From assembly GCA_030263475.1 (NCBI GenBank), contig SZPC01000006.1, forward strand, positions 70,366-134,365: a stretch of 64,000 nt of DNA. Reading direction: 5' to 3'. This DNA comes from OLB4 sp002050165. Lineage in GTDB: Bacteria > Bacteroidota > Ignavibacteria > Tepidaquicellales > Tepidaquicellaceae. The translations under genes were made by a program, and so were the position numbers. Below the pieces are notes generated by a model. The model ran no database searches. It saw nothing but the letters and a program-made list of their open reading frames with translations, and was not told where the DNA came from. How positions within the stretch are numbered: the first letter of the stretch is position 1; each line of letters starts with the position of its first letter. Shown here piece after piece: positions 9,314-18,630 of the stretch.

Positions 9314-10081
9314 ATGTTAGTAATACCTGTAATAGATATAAAGGATGGTAAATGTGTCAGGGTTGTTGAAGGCCACTTTGACAATTCGAGTTATTACAAC
9401 GAATCGCCTGTATCTCTCGCGAGGTTATTCCGGAAAGAAAATTTCAAAGCCCTTCATATTACAGACCTTGATGGCGCACTCGAAGGTGAAATGAGAAATT
9501 ACTCGATTATTAAAGAAATTTCCGATTCAATTGATATTCCGGTTCAATATGGTGGCGGTGTAAGAGACATTTCAACTGCCAAACGCGTCATTGAAGATCT
9601 CGGAGTTTACAGGCTTGTAATCGGAACGGGGGCATTAGAGGATCCCCAACTGGTAACACAATTTCTGGAGCTCTATGGTCCGACAAAATTAGTTATCTGC
9701 ATTGACGAAAAACTTAATAACGTTGTAAAAAACGGTTGGATTAACTACGCTGATATTACGCCACTTTCTTTTGCAAAGAAAATGGAAGAAATTGGTATTC
9801 AGCGAATAATCTATCAGGATGTAACACGGGTTGGTAATTTCAGCGGTCCGCACCTGAACAGGTTAATTGAAATCGGAGAACAAACTAATTTGAAAATTAC
9901 TTCAGCCGGTGGTATCGGATCATACAAAGACCTGAAAGTTCTGGCAGGACTTGAAAAGTATGGAGTTGATTCAGTGATGATCTCAAGAGCGTTATACGAA
10001 AATAAGTTTCCATGTCAGCGAATGTGGCGGGAAATTGAGGTCGAAGATCTCTCGCTCGATTTACCTAAAATTGTAGATTAA
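9314..10081 (+). CDS. hisA: HisA-like phosphoribosyl isomerase with divergent active site
   Basis: A 255-residue (beta/alpha)8 barrel of the HisA/HisF family. Asp8 in VIPVIDIKDGK and Asp131 in CIDEKL match the two catalytic aspartates of HisA, and GTGALEDP (104-111) and SAGGIGSYKDL (197-207) form the phosphate-binding sites. HisA isomerises ProFAR to PRFAR in histidine synthesis. Three positions depart from the usual pattern: the TDIxRDG motif reads QDVTRVG (Gln168, Val173), and the usual G of GRALYE is Ser224. It is not next to other his genes; it follows the PorZ-like gene and converges on hutI with a 4-base 3' overlap. It may be the organism's HisA or a paralogue with another substrate. 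Confidence 0.72.
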   Translation: MLVIPVIDIKDGKCVRVVEGHFDNSSYYNESPVSLARLFRKENFKALHITDLDGALEGEMRNYSIIKEISDSIDIPVQYGGGVRDISTAKRVIEDLGVYRLVIGTGALEDPQLVTQFLELYGPTKLVICIDEKLNNVVKNGWINYADITPLSFAKKMEEIGIQRIIYQDVTRVGNFSGPHLNRLIEIGEQTNLKITSAGGIGSYKDLKVLAGLEKYGVDSVMISRALYENKFPCQRMWREIEVEDLSLDLPKIVD

Positions 10082-11352
10082 TATTCGTGTATTACCTTTC
10101 CCTTTTTTATAACGTGAGAAATCATGTTCACCCCGAAATGATATAAAATATCCCTGTAATCCTCGCAATCAAAAATTATCAAGTCCGCTTGTTTACCCTC
10201 CGATAAACTACCCAATTTATGCTGACGATTTATTGCACAGGCAGCATTATATGTTACTGCGTTGAGAATCTCATCGGTTTTCATTTTCATTTTAGCCGAA
10301 GCCAGCGACATGATAATTTGCAAATTTTCAGTATTACAACTGCCGGGATTGAAATCCGTCGCCAGCGCAACCGGTACGTTCCTTTCAATTAATTCTTTTG
10401 CGGGCGGATAAGATATGTCCAGAAAGTACGATACTCCCGGGAGAAGTGTGGCAATCATGTAATTTTCTTTACTATTATACTCTGAGAGTTTTATCACGTC
10501 ATCAGAATTAAGCGCTTCAAGGTGGTCAACGGAAATTGCTCTGGTTTTTATAGCTGCTTCTATTCCGCCGATAGAATTGAATTGATCAGTATGCAATTTG
10601 GGAACTAACCCGTGTGATACTCCGTAACTGAGAATTTCGATAGTTTCATTTTTGTCGAAATAACCTTTCTCACAGAACACATCAATGAATTCGGCAAGTT
10701 TCCCAATTGTAACTGTCGGTATCATTTCGTTAGTTAAAATCTTTATATATTCATTTTTGTCAATGCCCGGAGGTACATCATGAGCGCCGAGAAAAGTCGG
10801 GATGATATCGAGTTCAAATTTATTGGACTTGGCCAACTTGTTTATTACGCGCAATAACTTAAGTTCATTTTCAGTATCAAGACCGTAACCTGACTTAGCC
10901 TCAATCGTAGTTGTTCCGTAGCGCACGAAATTTCTCAACCTATTTTCTGAGATGTAGAATAATTTATCTTCATCCGATTCCCTGACAGCGGTTACAGTGT
11001 TTAAAATTCCACCACCGGCATTTGCAATTGATTCATAAGATTCCCCTGCAGTTCTCATCTCGTATTCATTCCGACGAGAACCGCTGAAAACAAAGTGAGT
11101 ATGTGAATCAATAAATCCGGGTACAACCGTCTTCCCGAGAGCATCAATTTCAAATCTGTCACCTGCCGGAAAAGATTTTATAAATGAATTGAATTCCGGG
11201 TCATCTCCGGCAAAAATTATAGTATCTCCCTGAATGTAAACATAACCATTTTCAATGAGTGAAATATCTGATTGGTCATTTCCGCATTTCGGTGTTTTAT
11301 TATCCCAACGACAAGTCAGTAAATTTGAAATATTTTTAATTATTAGGTCCAT
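10078..11352 (-). CDS. hutI: Imidazolonepropionase
   Basis: A 424-residue amidohydrolase. The signature VPGFIDSHTHFVFSGSR places metal-ligand histidines at 84 and 86, followed by the HutI-specific NEYEMRTAGESYESIANAGGGI; later come FLGAHDVPPG, PKLHTDQFNSIGG and ALATDFNPGS with further ligand or substrate residues. It hydrolyses 4-imidazolone-5-propanoate to N-formimidoyl-L-glutamate in histidine breakdown. No hutH, hutU or formimidoylglutamase gene is adjacent. Its promoter probably lies in the 99-base divergent gap shared with bshA. Length and motifs match the family well. Confidence 0.93.
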   Translation of the reverse strand: MDLIIKNISNLLTCRWDNKTPKCGNDQSDISLIENGYVYIQGDTIIFAGDDPEFNSFIKSFPAGDRFEIDALGKTVVPGFIDSHTHFVFSGSRRNEYEMRTAGESYESIANAGGGILNTVTAVRESDEDKLFYISENRLRNFVRYGTTTIEAKSGYGLDTENELKLLRVINKLAKSNKFELDIIPTFLGAHDVPPGIDKNEYIKILTNEMIPTVTIGKLAEFIDVFCEKGYFDKNETIEILSYGVSHGLVPKLHTDQFNSIGGIEAAIKTRAISVDHLEALNSDDVIKLSEYNSKENYMIATLLPGVSYFLDISYPPAKELIERNVPVALATDFNPGSCNTENLQIIMSLASAKMKMKTDEILNAVTYNAACAINRQHKLGSLSEGKQADLIIFDCEDYRDILYHFGVNMISHVIKKGKVIHEY

Positions 11353-11451
11353 TAGTTAAAGTATTTTGAATAAAATCTGTGTAAATTCATTTTAAAATGC
11401 AGTTCATAATAAATTTTATTTTTTAATTTTATATAACGCAAAATATAATTT

Positions 11452-12597
11452 ATGAAGATAGGTATAACTTGTTATCCCACATACGGCGGAAGCGGTGTGG
11501 TTGCAACTGAGCTTGGCAAAGCGCTTGCATTGAAGGGACATGAAATTCACTTCATTTCATATGCAATGCCATCACGGCTACACGGATTTATTGAAAATAT
11601 TTTTTACCATGAGGTAGAGATGTTCAGTTATCCGCTATTTGATTTTCCGCTTTATTCATTGTTGCTTGCAAGTAAAATGGTTGAAGTGACCAAGATTAAT
11701 AATCTCGAACTAATTCACGCACACTATGCGATACCACATGCCACAAGTGCGTTTATGGCTCGGGAAATATTAAAAGGGGAGAAAAAGAATTTCAACAATG
11801 GCTTAAAAGTAGTTACCACTCTTCACGGTACAGATATTACATTGATCGGACTTGAACCGAGCTTTTTGCCAACGATGAAGTTCAGTATAGAACAATCCGA
11901 CGGAGTTACTGCTGTATCGAATTTTTTAAGAGAGAAAACTATAACCAATTATCAGATAAAAAAAGAAATTGAAGTCATTCCGAATTTTATTGATATAAAC
12001 AGGTTTAGGCGGGTAGAAAACAAACAGACTCAATGTTACCGAAAAAACTTTGCCCCCAACGATGAAAAAATACTTATCCACACTTCAAATTTCCGTCCGC
12101 TCAAACGAGTACAGGACGTTATCCGGATATTCAACGAAGTAAATAAAAAAATCCCAACTAAACTTATTCTGATTGGTGATGGACCTGAACGAAGCGATTG
12201 TGAAAGGCTGGTGCGTGAACTTGATATCGGTAAGGATGTAAAGTTCCTGGGGAAGCAGGATTCTCTTGTCGAGTTGCTTTCTGTTGCTGATCTGTTCCTT
12301 ATGCCTTCTCAATCGGAAAGTTTCGGATTATCTGCGCTCGAAGCAATGAGTTGTGGTGTACCTGTAATTTCATCCAGTATTGGCGGTCTCCCGGAGTTAA
12401 ACGTTCACGGTGAAACGGGATATATAGCTGAAATTGGGGACTTGGAAAGAATGGCTAAATATGCAATCGAACTTTTGACGAATGAAAAAAAATATAATTA
12501 TTTCAGTGAGCAAGCCCGTCATAGGGCGGAATTTTTTAAAGAAGATGATATCGTACCGTTATATGAAGACTTTTACAGAAAAATTCTTGATAAATAG
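11452..12597 (+). CDS. bshA: N-acetyl-alpha-D-glucosaminyl L-malate synthase (bacillithiol pathway)
   Basis: A 381-residue GT4 enzyme. The start MKIGITCYPTYGGSGVVATE is close to characterised BshA proteins, and PSRLHGF, the HAHYAIPHATSAFMA stretch, TTLHGTDITLIG and the C-terminal SQSESFGLSALEAMSCGVPVIS with the GT4 glutamates are all present. It joins N-acetylglucosamine from UDP-GlcNAc to L-malate, the first step to bacillithiol, the low-molecular-weight thiol used instead of glutathione by many Bacteroidota and Bacillota. bshB and bshC are not in the window. It is divergent from hutI and has no clear Shine-Dalgarno. Confidence 0.92.
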   Translation: MKIGITCYPTYGGSGVVATELGKALALKGHEIHFISYAMPSRLHGFIENIFYHEVEMFSYPLFDFPLYSLLLASKMVEVTKINNLELIHAHYAIPHATSAFMAREILKGEKKNFNNGLKVVTTLHGTDITLIGLEPSFLPTMKFSIEQSDGVTAVSNFLREKTITNYQIKKEIEVIPNFIDINRFRRVENKQTQCYRKNFAPNDEKILIHTSNFRPLKRVQDVIRIFNEVNKKIPTKLILIGDGPERSDCERLVRELDIGKDVKFLGKQDSLVELLSVADLFLMPSQSESFGLSALEAMSCGVPVISSSIGGLPELNVHGETGYIAEIGDLERMAKYAIELLTNEKKYNYFSEQARHRAEFFKEDDIVPLYEDFYRKILDK

Positions 12598-12750
12598 ATA
12601 AACTTAGTCCCGGGTTTAAGCACTTAAAAACTGTTCAGGTAAATCATGAATTTTTTATCTGAAAATCTGCAAATGCTTCAACACCTCTCTCACGCTCAAC
12701 TGTTTGAGATTTACACGAAAAAAAAGTTTTTCAATTGAGCTCAACAGATT

Positions 12751-15700
12751 TTAATCAGGTAAATTCACAAGTTCGTTTTCTGCAAACTCAATATCTACCT
12801 CTTCCTGTCTGACGGTGCGGGAGAAGTAGGAATACACTGCCGGTACGACGTAAAGGGAAAGGAAAGTAGAAAAAATTAATCCGCCCACCACTGCAATACC
12901 CAACGAAGTACGACTTTCAGCTCCGATACCTATAGCTATTGGAAGTATGCCTAAAACCGTTGAAAGCGTTGTCATCAGTATAGGTCTGAATCTTGCAACT
13001 GCACCTTCCTGTACCGCTTCAATAACTGATAAACCTGTTAACTTCTTCTGATTTGAAAATTCGACAATCAGTATCGCGTTTTTTGTTACCAATCCGATGA
13101 GCATAATAATACCTATCTGTGAAAAAACGTTCATAGTTTGACCAAAAAGCCAAAGTGAAAGAATTGCTCCGGTAAGGGCTAATGGCACGGTAAACATTAT
13201 TATGAACGGATCAACAAAACTTTCAAATTGTGCAGACAGAACAAGAAAGACAACCACCAATGCAAAAATAAATATGAAGACCAGGCTCGATGAACTTTCT
13301 TTATAATCTTTTGATTCGCCGGCGAGAGATGTACTGAAATTTGGTCCAAGTATGAGACTTGCAATTCGATCCATTTCGGTTATTCCGTCACCGATTGTGT
13401 ATCCCGGTTCAAGCCCAGATGTTACAGTTGCAGAGATGAATCGGTTGTATCGGTTTCGCGTCGTAGCTGTAACGGTTTCCTCTATACTTATGAGGTTGTC
13501 GAGTTGAATTAATTTCCCCTCTTTATTTTTCACGAAAAGATATTGTAAGTCGTAGGGATCGTTTCGGTTTTCGCGTTTTACCTGACCTATAACCTGATAT
13601 TGTTTTCCGTCCTGAATGTAGTTACCGTACCGGTAACCGCTCAGTGCCGCTTGAAGTGTCCGGGCTATATCAATTGTACTTACACCGAGAAGATTTGCTT
13701 TCTCGCGGTTTACTGAAATTGATACTTCGGGTTTATTAACTTTCAGGTCTGCATCAGCAAATTGGAGTATATCACTTTTATTAGCTTCTTCAAGAAACTT
13801 TGGTAAAACTTCAATGAGGCTCTCATAGTTCGGCGCTTGAATAACGTATTGTACCGGTTGTCTTGCAAATCTGGATCCTATTGTTGGTGGTTGTATCGGA
13901 AAAGCTCTTATACCGGTAATCCCGCCAATCATTTTTGATAATTGCCCGAACACTTGTTGTTGAGTCCTGTCCCGTTCAGCAGGTCTTACGAGGTACAAAC
14001 TAATAATCCCTATATTCGTAGCTCCAGGTCTGCCCCAACTTGGCGCTATAATCTCTGTAGGATTCGGTGCCTCGGGAATTGAATCAATGATCATGTCGGT
14101 GAGATCTGCCATATATCTTTGGGTATAGTCAAAGGTAGCACCTTCCGGTGCAGTGACAGAAAGCCTTATATTTGACCTGTCTTCCAATGGCGCCAGCTCC
14201 GATGGCAAGCCACTACCAATTATATAAATCAACACTCCGCAAATGAAAATTATAATAAATGGCGTCCAACGGTATTTCATGAAAAATGATAACTGAGACC
14301 GATAAACGGAAATTAGTTTTACAAAAAACGGTTCGGTGAGGTTGTAAAATTTATTTGTTTTATCGTGCTTCTTAAGTAAACGTGAACTTAGCATTGGTGT
14401 AAGTGACAGAGCGACAAAGGATGAGATGAGAACAGCTGCGGAAATTGTAACTCCGAATTCACGGAATAAACGCCCTACTAAACCTTCCAGAAATAAAATT
14501 GGCAAAAATACTACAACCAATGATAGTGTGGTAGAAATCACTGCAAAATATATTTCTCTTGCACCGAGGAATGCGGCTTTGCGAGGTGGAATACCCTGTT
14601 CAATTTTAGTGTAAATATTTTCAAGTACAACGATAGCATCATCTACTACCAGTCCGATTGCCAGAATAATACCAACCAGCGTAAGAACGTTAATGGAAAA
14701 ATCCACAAGGAATAAAACGAAAAAAGCTGCGATTATTGAGACCGGAATTGAAATGACCGGAATGAAAGTAGATCGCCAATCGCGCAGAAATAAAAATATT
14801 ATCATTATCACCAACACGAAAGCTATGAATATCGTACTTTCAACTTCATCAATTGTTGTCCTTACGTATTCGGAAAAATCAAATCCAACTTCGAGGCTAA
14901 TATCTTCCGGTACCTCTTTTTCCAGCTGAGCAAACCTTTCCCAAAAGTCATCGGATATTTGTATTAGATTTGAACCTGGAATAGCTTGAATGGATACTCC
15001 AATCCCAGGTACACCACGCTGTCTGAAACCTGTTCTGTCATTTTCGGGATAAATTTCTGCATTTCCGACGTCACTGAATTTAACCGTATTAATTCCGTCA
15101 TCTTTTATAATAAGGTTGTTGAATTCGTCAACTGTGTTCAACCTTCCAAGTGTTCTGATAGTAAGCTCCACATCGTCCCCTTCTATCCTGCCTGACGGTA
15201 GTTCGATATTTTCACGGTTAATTGCGTTTTGAATATCAATCGCAGTAATTCCATGAGCAGTAAGTTTCACCGGATCTAACCAAAGTCGCATAGAGTACTT
15301 CTTTTCCCCGAAAACGTTAACTGAGGCTACTCCGTTAATCGTTTGCAATCGCTCTTTGATAATGTTGGTAGCGAAGTTACTTACCTCCATCAGGTTTCGT
15401 TTATCGCTTTTTACGTAGAGGAAAATTATCGGCATTGCGTCAGCATCAGCTTTTCTGACAACGGGGTTATCTATATCAGGTGGGAGATTACGTTGCGCTG
15501 ATGACACGCGGTCACGAACATCATTTGCAGCATCTTCAAGGCTACGCTCAAGTTCAAATTCTATTGTTATTACGCTAGATTCGTCCCTGCTGGTTGACGT
15601 TAAAGTTTTAATTCCTTCTATTCCATTTAAAGATTGTTCAAGTGGTTCGGTTATCTGAGTTTCGATTACATCTGCATTTGCACCGGGATAAACTGTAGTA

Positions 15701-15840
15701 ACCGTTACAATCGGTGGGTCAACATTTGGATACTCCCTTACTTCGAGATTTGTAAATGCAACGATACCAAAGATGATCAGGATTAAGTTTATCACTATTG
15801 TCAGTACCGGACGTTTTATGGAAACACTTGAGAGACTCAT
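12751..15840 (-). CDS. RND efflux permease, HAE-1/AcrB type
   Basis: A 1029-residue inner-membrane proton antiporter. The N-terminus (SIKRPVLTIVINLILIIFG, then VREYPNVDPPIVTVTTVYPG) is the classic AcrB/MexB beginning. Two large periplasmic loops and two sets of six helices follow, with the helix-4 proton-relay pair in GLVVDDAIVVLENI and the matching helix-10 segment with Lys in GLVTKNAILIVEFSNQ. It exports drugs, detergents or lipids through a tripartite pump. The periplasmic adaptor lies directly upstream, five bases away. No TolC-like outer-membrane channel gene is adjacent, so the channel must be encoded elsewhere. Substrate range cannot be read from sequence. Confidence 0.92.
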   Translation of the reverse strand: MSLSSVSIKRPVLTIVINLILIIFGIVAFTNLEVREYPNVDPPIVTVTTVYPGANADVIETQITEPLEQSLNGIEGIKTLTSTSRDESSVITIEFELERSLEDAANDVRDRVSSAQRNLPPDIDNPVVRKADADAMPIIFLYVKSDKRNLMEVSNFATNIIKERLQTINGVASVNVFGEKKYSMRLWLDPVKLTAHGITAIDIQNAINRENIELPSGRIEGDDVELTIRTLGRLNTVDEFNNLIIKDDGINTVKFSDVGNAEIYPENDRTGFRQRGVPGIGVSIQAIPGSNLIQISDDFWERFAQLEKEVPEDISLEVGFDFSEYVRTTIDEVESTIFIAFVLVIMIIFLFLRDWRSTFIPVISIPVSIIAAFFVLFLVDFSINVLTLVGIILAIGLVVDDAIVVLENIYTKIEQGIPPRKAAFLGAREIYFAVISTTLSLVVVFLPILFLEGLVGRLFREFGVTISAAVLISSFVALSLTPMLSSRLLKKHDKTNKFYNLTEPFFVKLISVYRSQLSFFMKYRWTPFIIIFICGVLIYIIGSGLPSELAPLEDRSNIRLSVTAPEGATFDYTQRYMADLTDMIIDSIPEAPNPTEIIAPSWGRPGATNIGIISLYLVRPAERDRTQQQVFGQLSKMIGGITGIRAFPIQPPTIGSRFARQPVQYVIQAPNYESLIEVLPKFLEEANKSDILQFADADLKVNKPEVSISVNREKANLLGVSTIDIARTLQAALSGYRYGNYIQDGKQYQVIGQVKRENRNDPYDLQYLFVKNKEGKLIQLDNLISIEETVTATTRNRYNRFISATVTSGLEPGYTIGDGITEMDRIASLILGPNFSTSLAGESKDYKESSSSLVFIFIFALVVVFLVLSAQFESFVDPFIIMFTVPLALTGAILSLWLFGQTMNVFSQIGIIMLIGLVTKNAILIVEFSNQKKLTGLSVIEAVQEGAVARFRPILMTTLSTVLGILPIAIGIGAESRTSLGIAVVGGLIFSTFLSLYVVPAVYSYFSRTVRQEEVDIEFAENELVNLPD

Positions 15841-15845
15841 GAAAG

Positions 15846-16919
15846 CTAATTAACATTTACGATTTTTACCTCAGCGCCGGGTCGTAAACGGAGGATGTTT
15901 GTTATCAGTAGGGTATCACCGGGGTTAATTTCAGGTGAAATAATCTGTACTTCTTCATCCGTCCTCGTTCCTATTTCAACTTCAAATGGTTTTGCTTTAC
16001 CATCCTTCAAGATATAAACTTCGTGACCTTGCAACTTTGGTATTAACGCCTGAGATGGTATTAACATTGCATCTTTTACCGGATTAAGCTCAAATGTAAC
16101 ATTTGCAAAGGTTCCCGGTTTAAGCTCACCGGAAGTATTTCGAGTGATAGCCCTGATTATGACTGATCTTGTATTGAGGTCAATTGATGGTTCAGATGCA
16201 TAAATCTCTGCAATGAATTTATTTTCTGATGATTCAATTGTGAATTTAATATTTTGCCCCTTCTTCAGTTGCGATGAATATCGTTCAGGGATGGAAAAGT
16301 CAATTTTAACTTGTGATAAATCCTGTATGGTTGTGAGAATATCGTTTGGGGTTACAAAGCTACCACGACTGACATTCCTCAAGCCGATTATACCTGAGAA
16401 CGGCGCACGGATAAAAGTCTTTGAAATTTGAACTGATAAAAGTTCAATATCAGCCCTGATATGCTCAAGTTCATTTAGAGAAATCTCGTATTCTTCTTCG
16501 GGAATTAACCCACGTTCGCGAAGTTTTTCATCACGTTCAATTTTTTTAACGGAAAGGTCTTCCTGTATTTTTAGTTTCTTTAGTTGCGCATATAGTTCAG
16601 AGTTATCTAGCGTGAAAAGTAGTTTTCCCCTCGACACAAATGTTCCTTCACGAAAATGAATGCCCGTTAGCCTTCTGGAAACTTCAGACCTGACCTCAAC
16701 TTCCTCATTGGGAATGATGTTTCCAGTTGTCTTAATTTTATTTTCCAATACGTGTTCTCTTATTATATAACCGTCTGCTAACACCGGACCTTGTTGTCTG
16801 TTGCCTCCGGGTGAATTAGTCTTATCCCTGGATAGTTTAGGTATTAAAATTACTGAAGCGATTATTACCAGTATTATGACAACGGGAATTACTACAAATT
16901 TTTTAAGTTTTTTATTCAA
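15846..16919 (-). CDS. RND efflux periplasmic adaptor (membrane fusion protein)
   Basis: A 357-residue adaptor with an N-terminal membrane anchor (about residues 9-27). The lipoyl/barrel-sandwich halves appear as EVEVRSEVSRRLTGIHFREGTFVSRGKLLFTLD and FIRAPFSGIIGLRNVSRGSFV, flanking a coiled-coil hairpin at roughly 112-160. The beta-barrel and membrane-proximal domains occupy the C-terminal half (TRSVIIRAI, LKPGTFANVTFEL). It bridges the RND permease encoded five bases downstream to an outer-membrane channel. No lipobox cysteine is seen, so it is anchored by a helix rather than a lipid. Confidence 0.9.
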   Translation of the reverse strand: MNKKLKKFVVIPVVIILVIIASVILIPKLSRDKTNSPGGNRQQGPVLADGYIIREHVLENKIKTTGNIIPNEEVEVRSEVSRRLTGIHFREGTFVSRGKLLFTLDNSELYAQLKKLKIQEDLSVKKIERDEKLRERGLIPEEEYEISLNELEHIRADIELLSVQISKTFIRAPFSGIIGLRNVSRGSFVTPNDILTTIQDLSQVKIDFSIPERYSSQLKKGQNIKFTIESSENKFIAEIYASEPSIDLNTRSVIIRAITRNTSGELKPGTFANVTFELNPVKDAMLIPSQALIPKLQGHEVYILKDGKAKPFEVEIGTRTDEEVQIISPEINPGDTLLITNILRLRPGAEVKIVNVN

Positions 16920-17007
16920 AAAAAGAAATGCTTTTTTATGGAAAGTGAATTATAGATGTATTAAAACTCACATATTAGTCAAAATAATTTCTATGTAACA
17001 ACAATAA

Positions 17008-18144
17008 ATGAAGATTAAAAAATTTATAATGCTATTAATATATTTTGCCATCAACGGGGTTTCTTACGGGCAGATTGAAAATGCGTTAGGAGTTATTACT
17101 GAACCAGTCAGAAAGGTTGGATTTGAAAAATATGACTTGTTCGATTCAACGAGAATGTACGACGAAAAGCCGAGACATTTGCAGTTACTCATGTGGTATC
17201 CCGCAGATATTGATACAAGCAGTCAGTCTATTACATTGAAATATTACGCTGAACTTAAAGCAAGTGAGATTAATGTTTCCGATACATTGAAAAATGCAAA
17301 AGAAAAAGCTGTGAATGAATATGTATCATACAATTCAAAATTAGGGGTTGTAAGTTTTAAATTCAAAAAAGGGTTGGCGGATAATACTTTGTCGCGAAGA
17401 AATGCAAGAATAAAAAAACATAAACACCCGGTAATTTATTTTGTTCAGGGTAGGTCAGGTTCGCCAGTAGATAATTTTGCAATGTATGAATTTCTCGCAT
17501 CGAACGGATATATTGTGCTGACCACTCCCGCATATGGCAACACAACACGTTACATGACATTTGACAGTACCGAGTTTGAAACCCAATTACTTGATCAGGA
17601 AATGGTTTACGATTTTGCCAACGATAATCTGAATATTGACGCTAAAAGACAAGCTTATATCGGATATAGTTACGGTAGCATTACATCTGTTTTTTCTGCA
17701 ATGAAAAATCCGAATATAAAGGCAGTTGTTAGTTTAGATGGCTCTATTGGATATAAAGACAGGATTCCGGAAGTCAAAAAGTTCCACTTGTATGATTCAA
17801 CTTCATTCAAAATACCTTTGCTTCATTTAAATACACCGAAGAACTCAAAGCGTAATGATCTCTCTTTGATTAGTGAACTTAACGCACCTGTGAAAATTGT
17901 AATTTCGTTCCCAACTTTTTCACACGTTGATTTCACTTCAATCGGGCTTTTAAGGGCATTTGCAGGAGTTGCGCGATCCGAGCCCGATGATGATTTTAAA
18001 AGCGAGCAAATTTATTTTTATAAGTGTGTATTGAATTTCATTAATACAGTTTTTTCGGGAGACAATATTCCTGCGACGAAATATCGGCGAAAGTTAATGG
18101 CAAAGGATTTTCCAGAAAGTATAATCTATCGTGAGATCAAATAA
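17008..18144 (+). CDS. Exported alpha/beta hydrolase (dienelactone hydrolase/PAF-acetylhydrolase-like)
   Basis: A 378-residue protein with a signal peptide (MKIKKFIMLLIYFAINGVSYG). The nucleophile elbow GYSYG is at 219-223 (Ser221); the preceding strand and oxyanion region are HPVIYFVQGRSGSPVDNFAM and the GYIVLTTPAYG segment. A late FSHVDF histidine (about residue 310) is a candidate catalytic base. These features fit the secreted alpha/beta hydrolases related to platelet-activating-factor acetylhydrolase, acting on an ester or acyl lipid outside the cytoplasm. The substrate is unknown. It is the first of three plus-strand genes for exported proteins. Confidence 0.65.
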   Translation: MKIKKFIMLLIYFAINGVSYGQIENALGVITEPVRKVGFEKYDLFDSTRMYDEKPRHLQLLMWYPADIDTSSQSITLKYYAELKASEINVSDTLKNAKEKAVNEYVSYNSKLGVVSFKFKKGLADNTLSRRNARIKKHKHPVIYFVQGRSGSPVDNFAMYEFLASNGYIVLTTPAYGNTTRYMTFDSTEFETQLLDQEMVYDFANDNLNIDAKRQAYIGYSYGSITSVFSAMKNPNIKAVVSLDGSIGYKDRIPEVKKFHLYDSTSFKIPLLHLNTPKNSKRNDLSLISELNAPVKIVISFPTFSHVDFTSIGLLRAFAGVARSEPDDDFKSEQIYFYKCVLNFINTVFSGDNIPATKYRRKLMAKDFPESIIYREIK

Positions 18145-18191
18145 AAATGGTTATTTCTATTAACGGATTAACTAATTAAATTTAGCTTAAA

Positions 18192-18620
18192 ATGAAACTA
18201 ATCCTGCTATTCATTATTGTAATTGTTTTAAACTCTTGCAGTGAAAATAAAATCAGTCAGGTGCGGCAGTCTAACCCGGAAGATCTCAAAGGCAGCTGGA
18301 TACTCGTTTCCATAGATAATGACAGTGTCCCTCCGGCGGAAGTATATCCAAACAATGTAACTCTGACATTCGAGGCTGATAAAGATAAGGTTCACGGGCA
18401 GGCGTGGTGTAATACATATTTCGGGAGTTACAGTGCAAGTACTGAGGGAATAATTTTTTCCGCAATTGGATCTACTAGGCGTTCGTGCGAGAGATTGCAG
18501 GAAGAGCATTATTATTTCCAGTTGCTTGATAAAATCGAAATGTACTCAGTCGAGGAAAATAAACTGACACTTACAGGTAACAGCCATATCTTAGTTTTTT
18601 CCAGAGCATTTACGAAGTGA
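18192..18620 (+). CDS. META-domain lipoprotein (HslJ-like)
   Basis: A 142-residue putative lipoprotein: a short hydrophobic N-terminus ends in the lipobox LNSC (Cys16). A META/HslJ domain follows, recognisable by LKGSWILVSIDNDSV, the CNTYFGSYSA motif in the middle, and a C-terminal NKLTLTGNSHILVFSRA. Members of this family are envelope proteins linked to heat or toxic-compound resistance in some bacteria, but their molecular action is not known. It sits between two genes for exported proteins, ten bases before the PNGase F-like gene. Confidence 0.72.
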   Translation: MKLILLFIIVIVLNSCSENKISQVRQSNPEDLKGSWILVSIDNDSVPPAEVYPNNVTLTFEADKDKVHGQAWCNTYFGSYSASTEGIIFSAIGSTRRSCERLQEEHYYFQLLDKIEMYSVEENKLTLTGNSHILVFSRAFTK

Positions 18621-18630
18621 AGTTTGCATT

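Noticed and set aside
12598..12750. Possible terminator between bshA and the RND permease gene
   Set aside because: Several imperfect repeats such as GAAAAAAAAGTTTTTC occur, but none has a stable G/C stem with a uridine tract.
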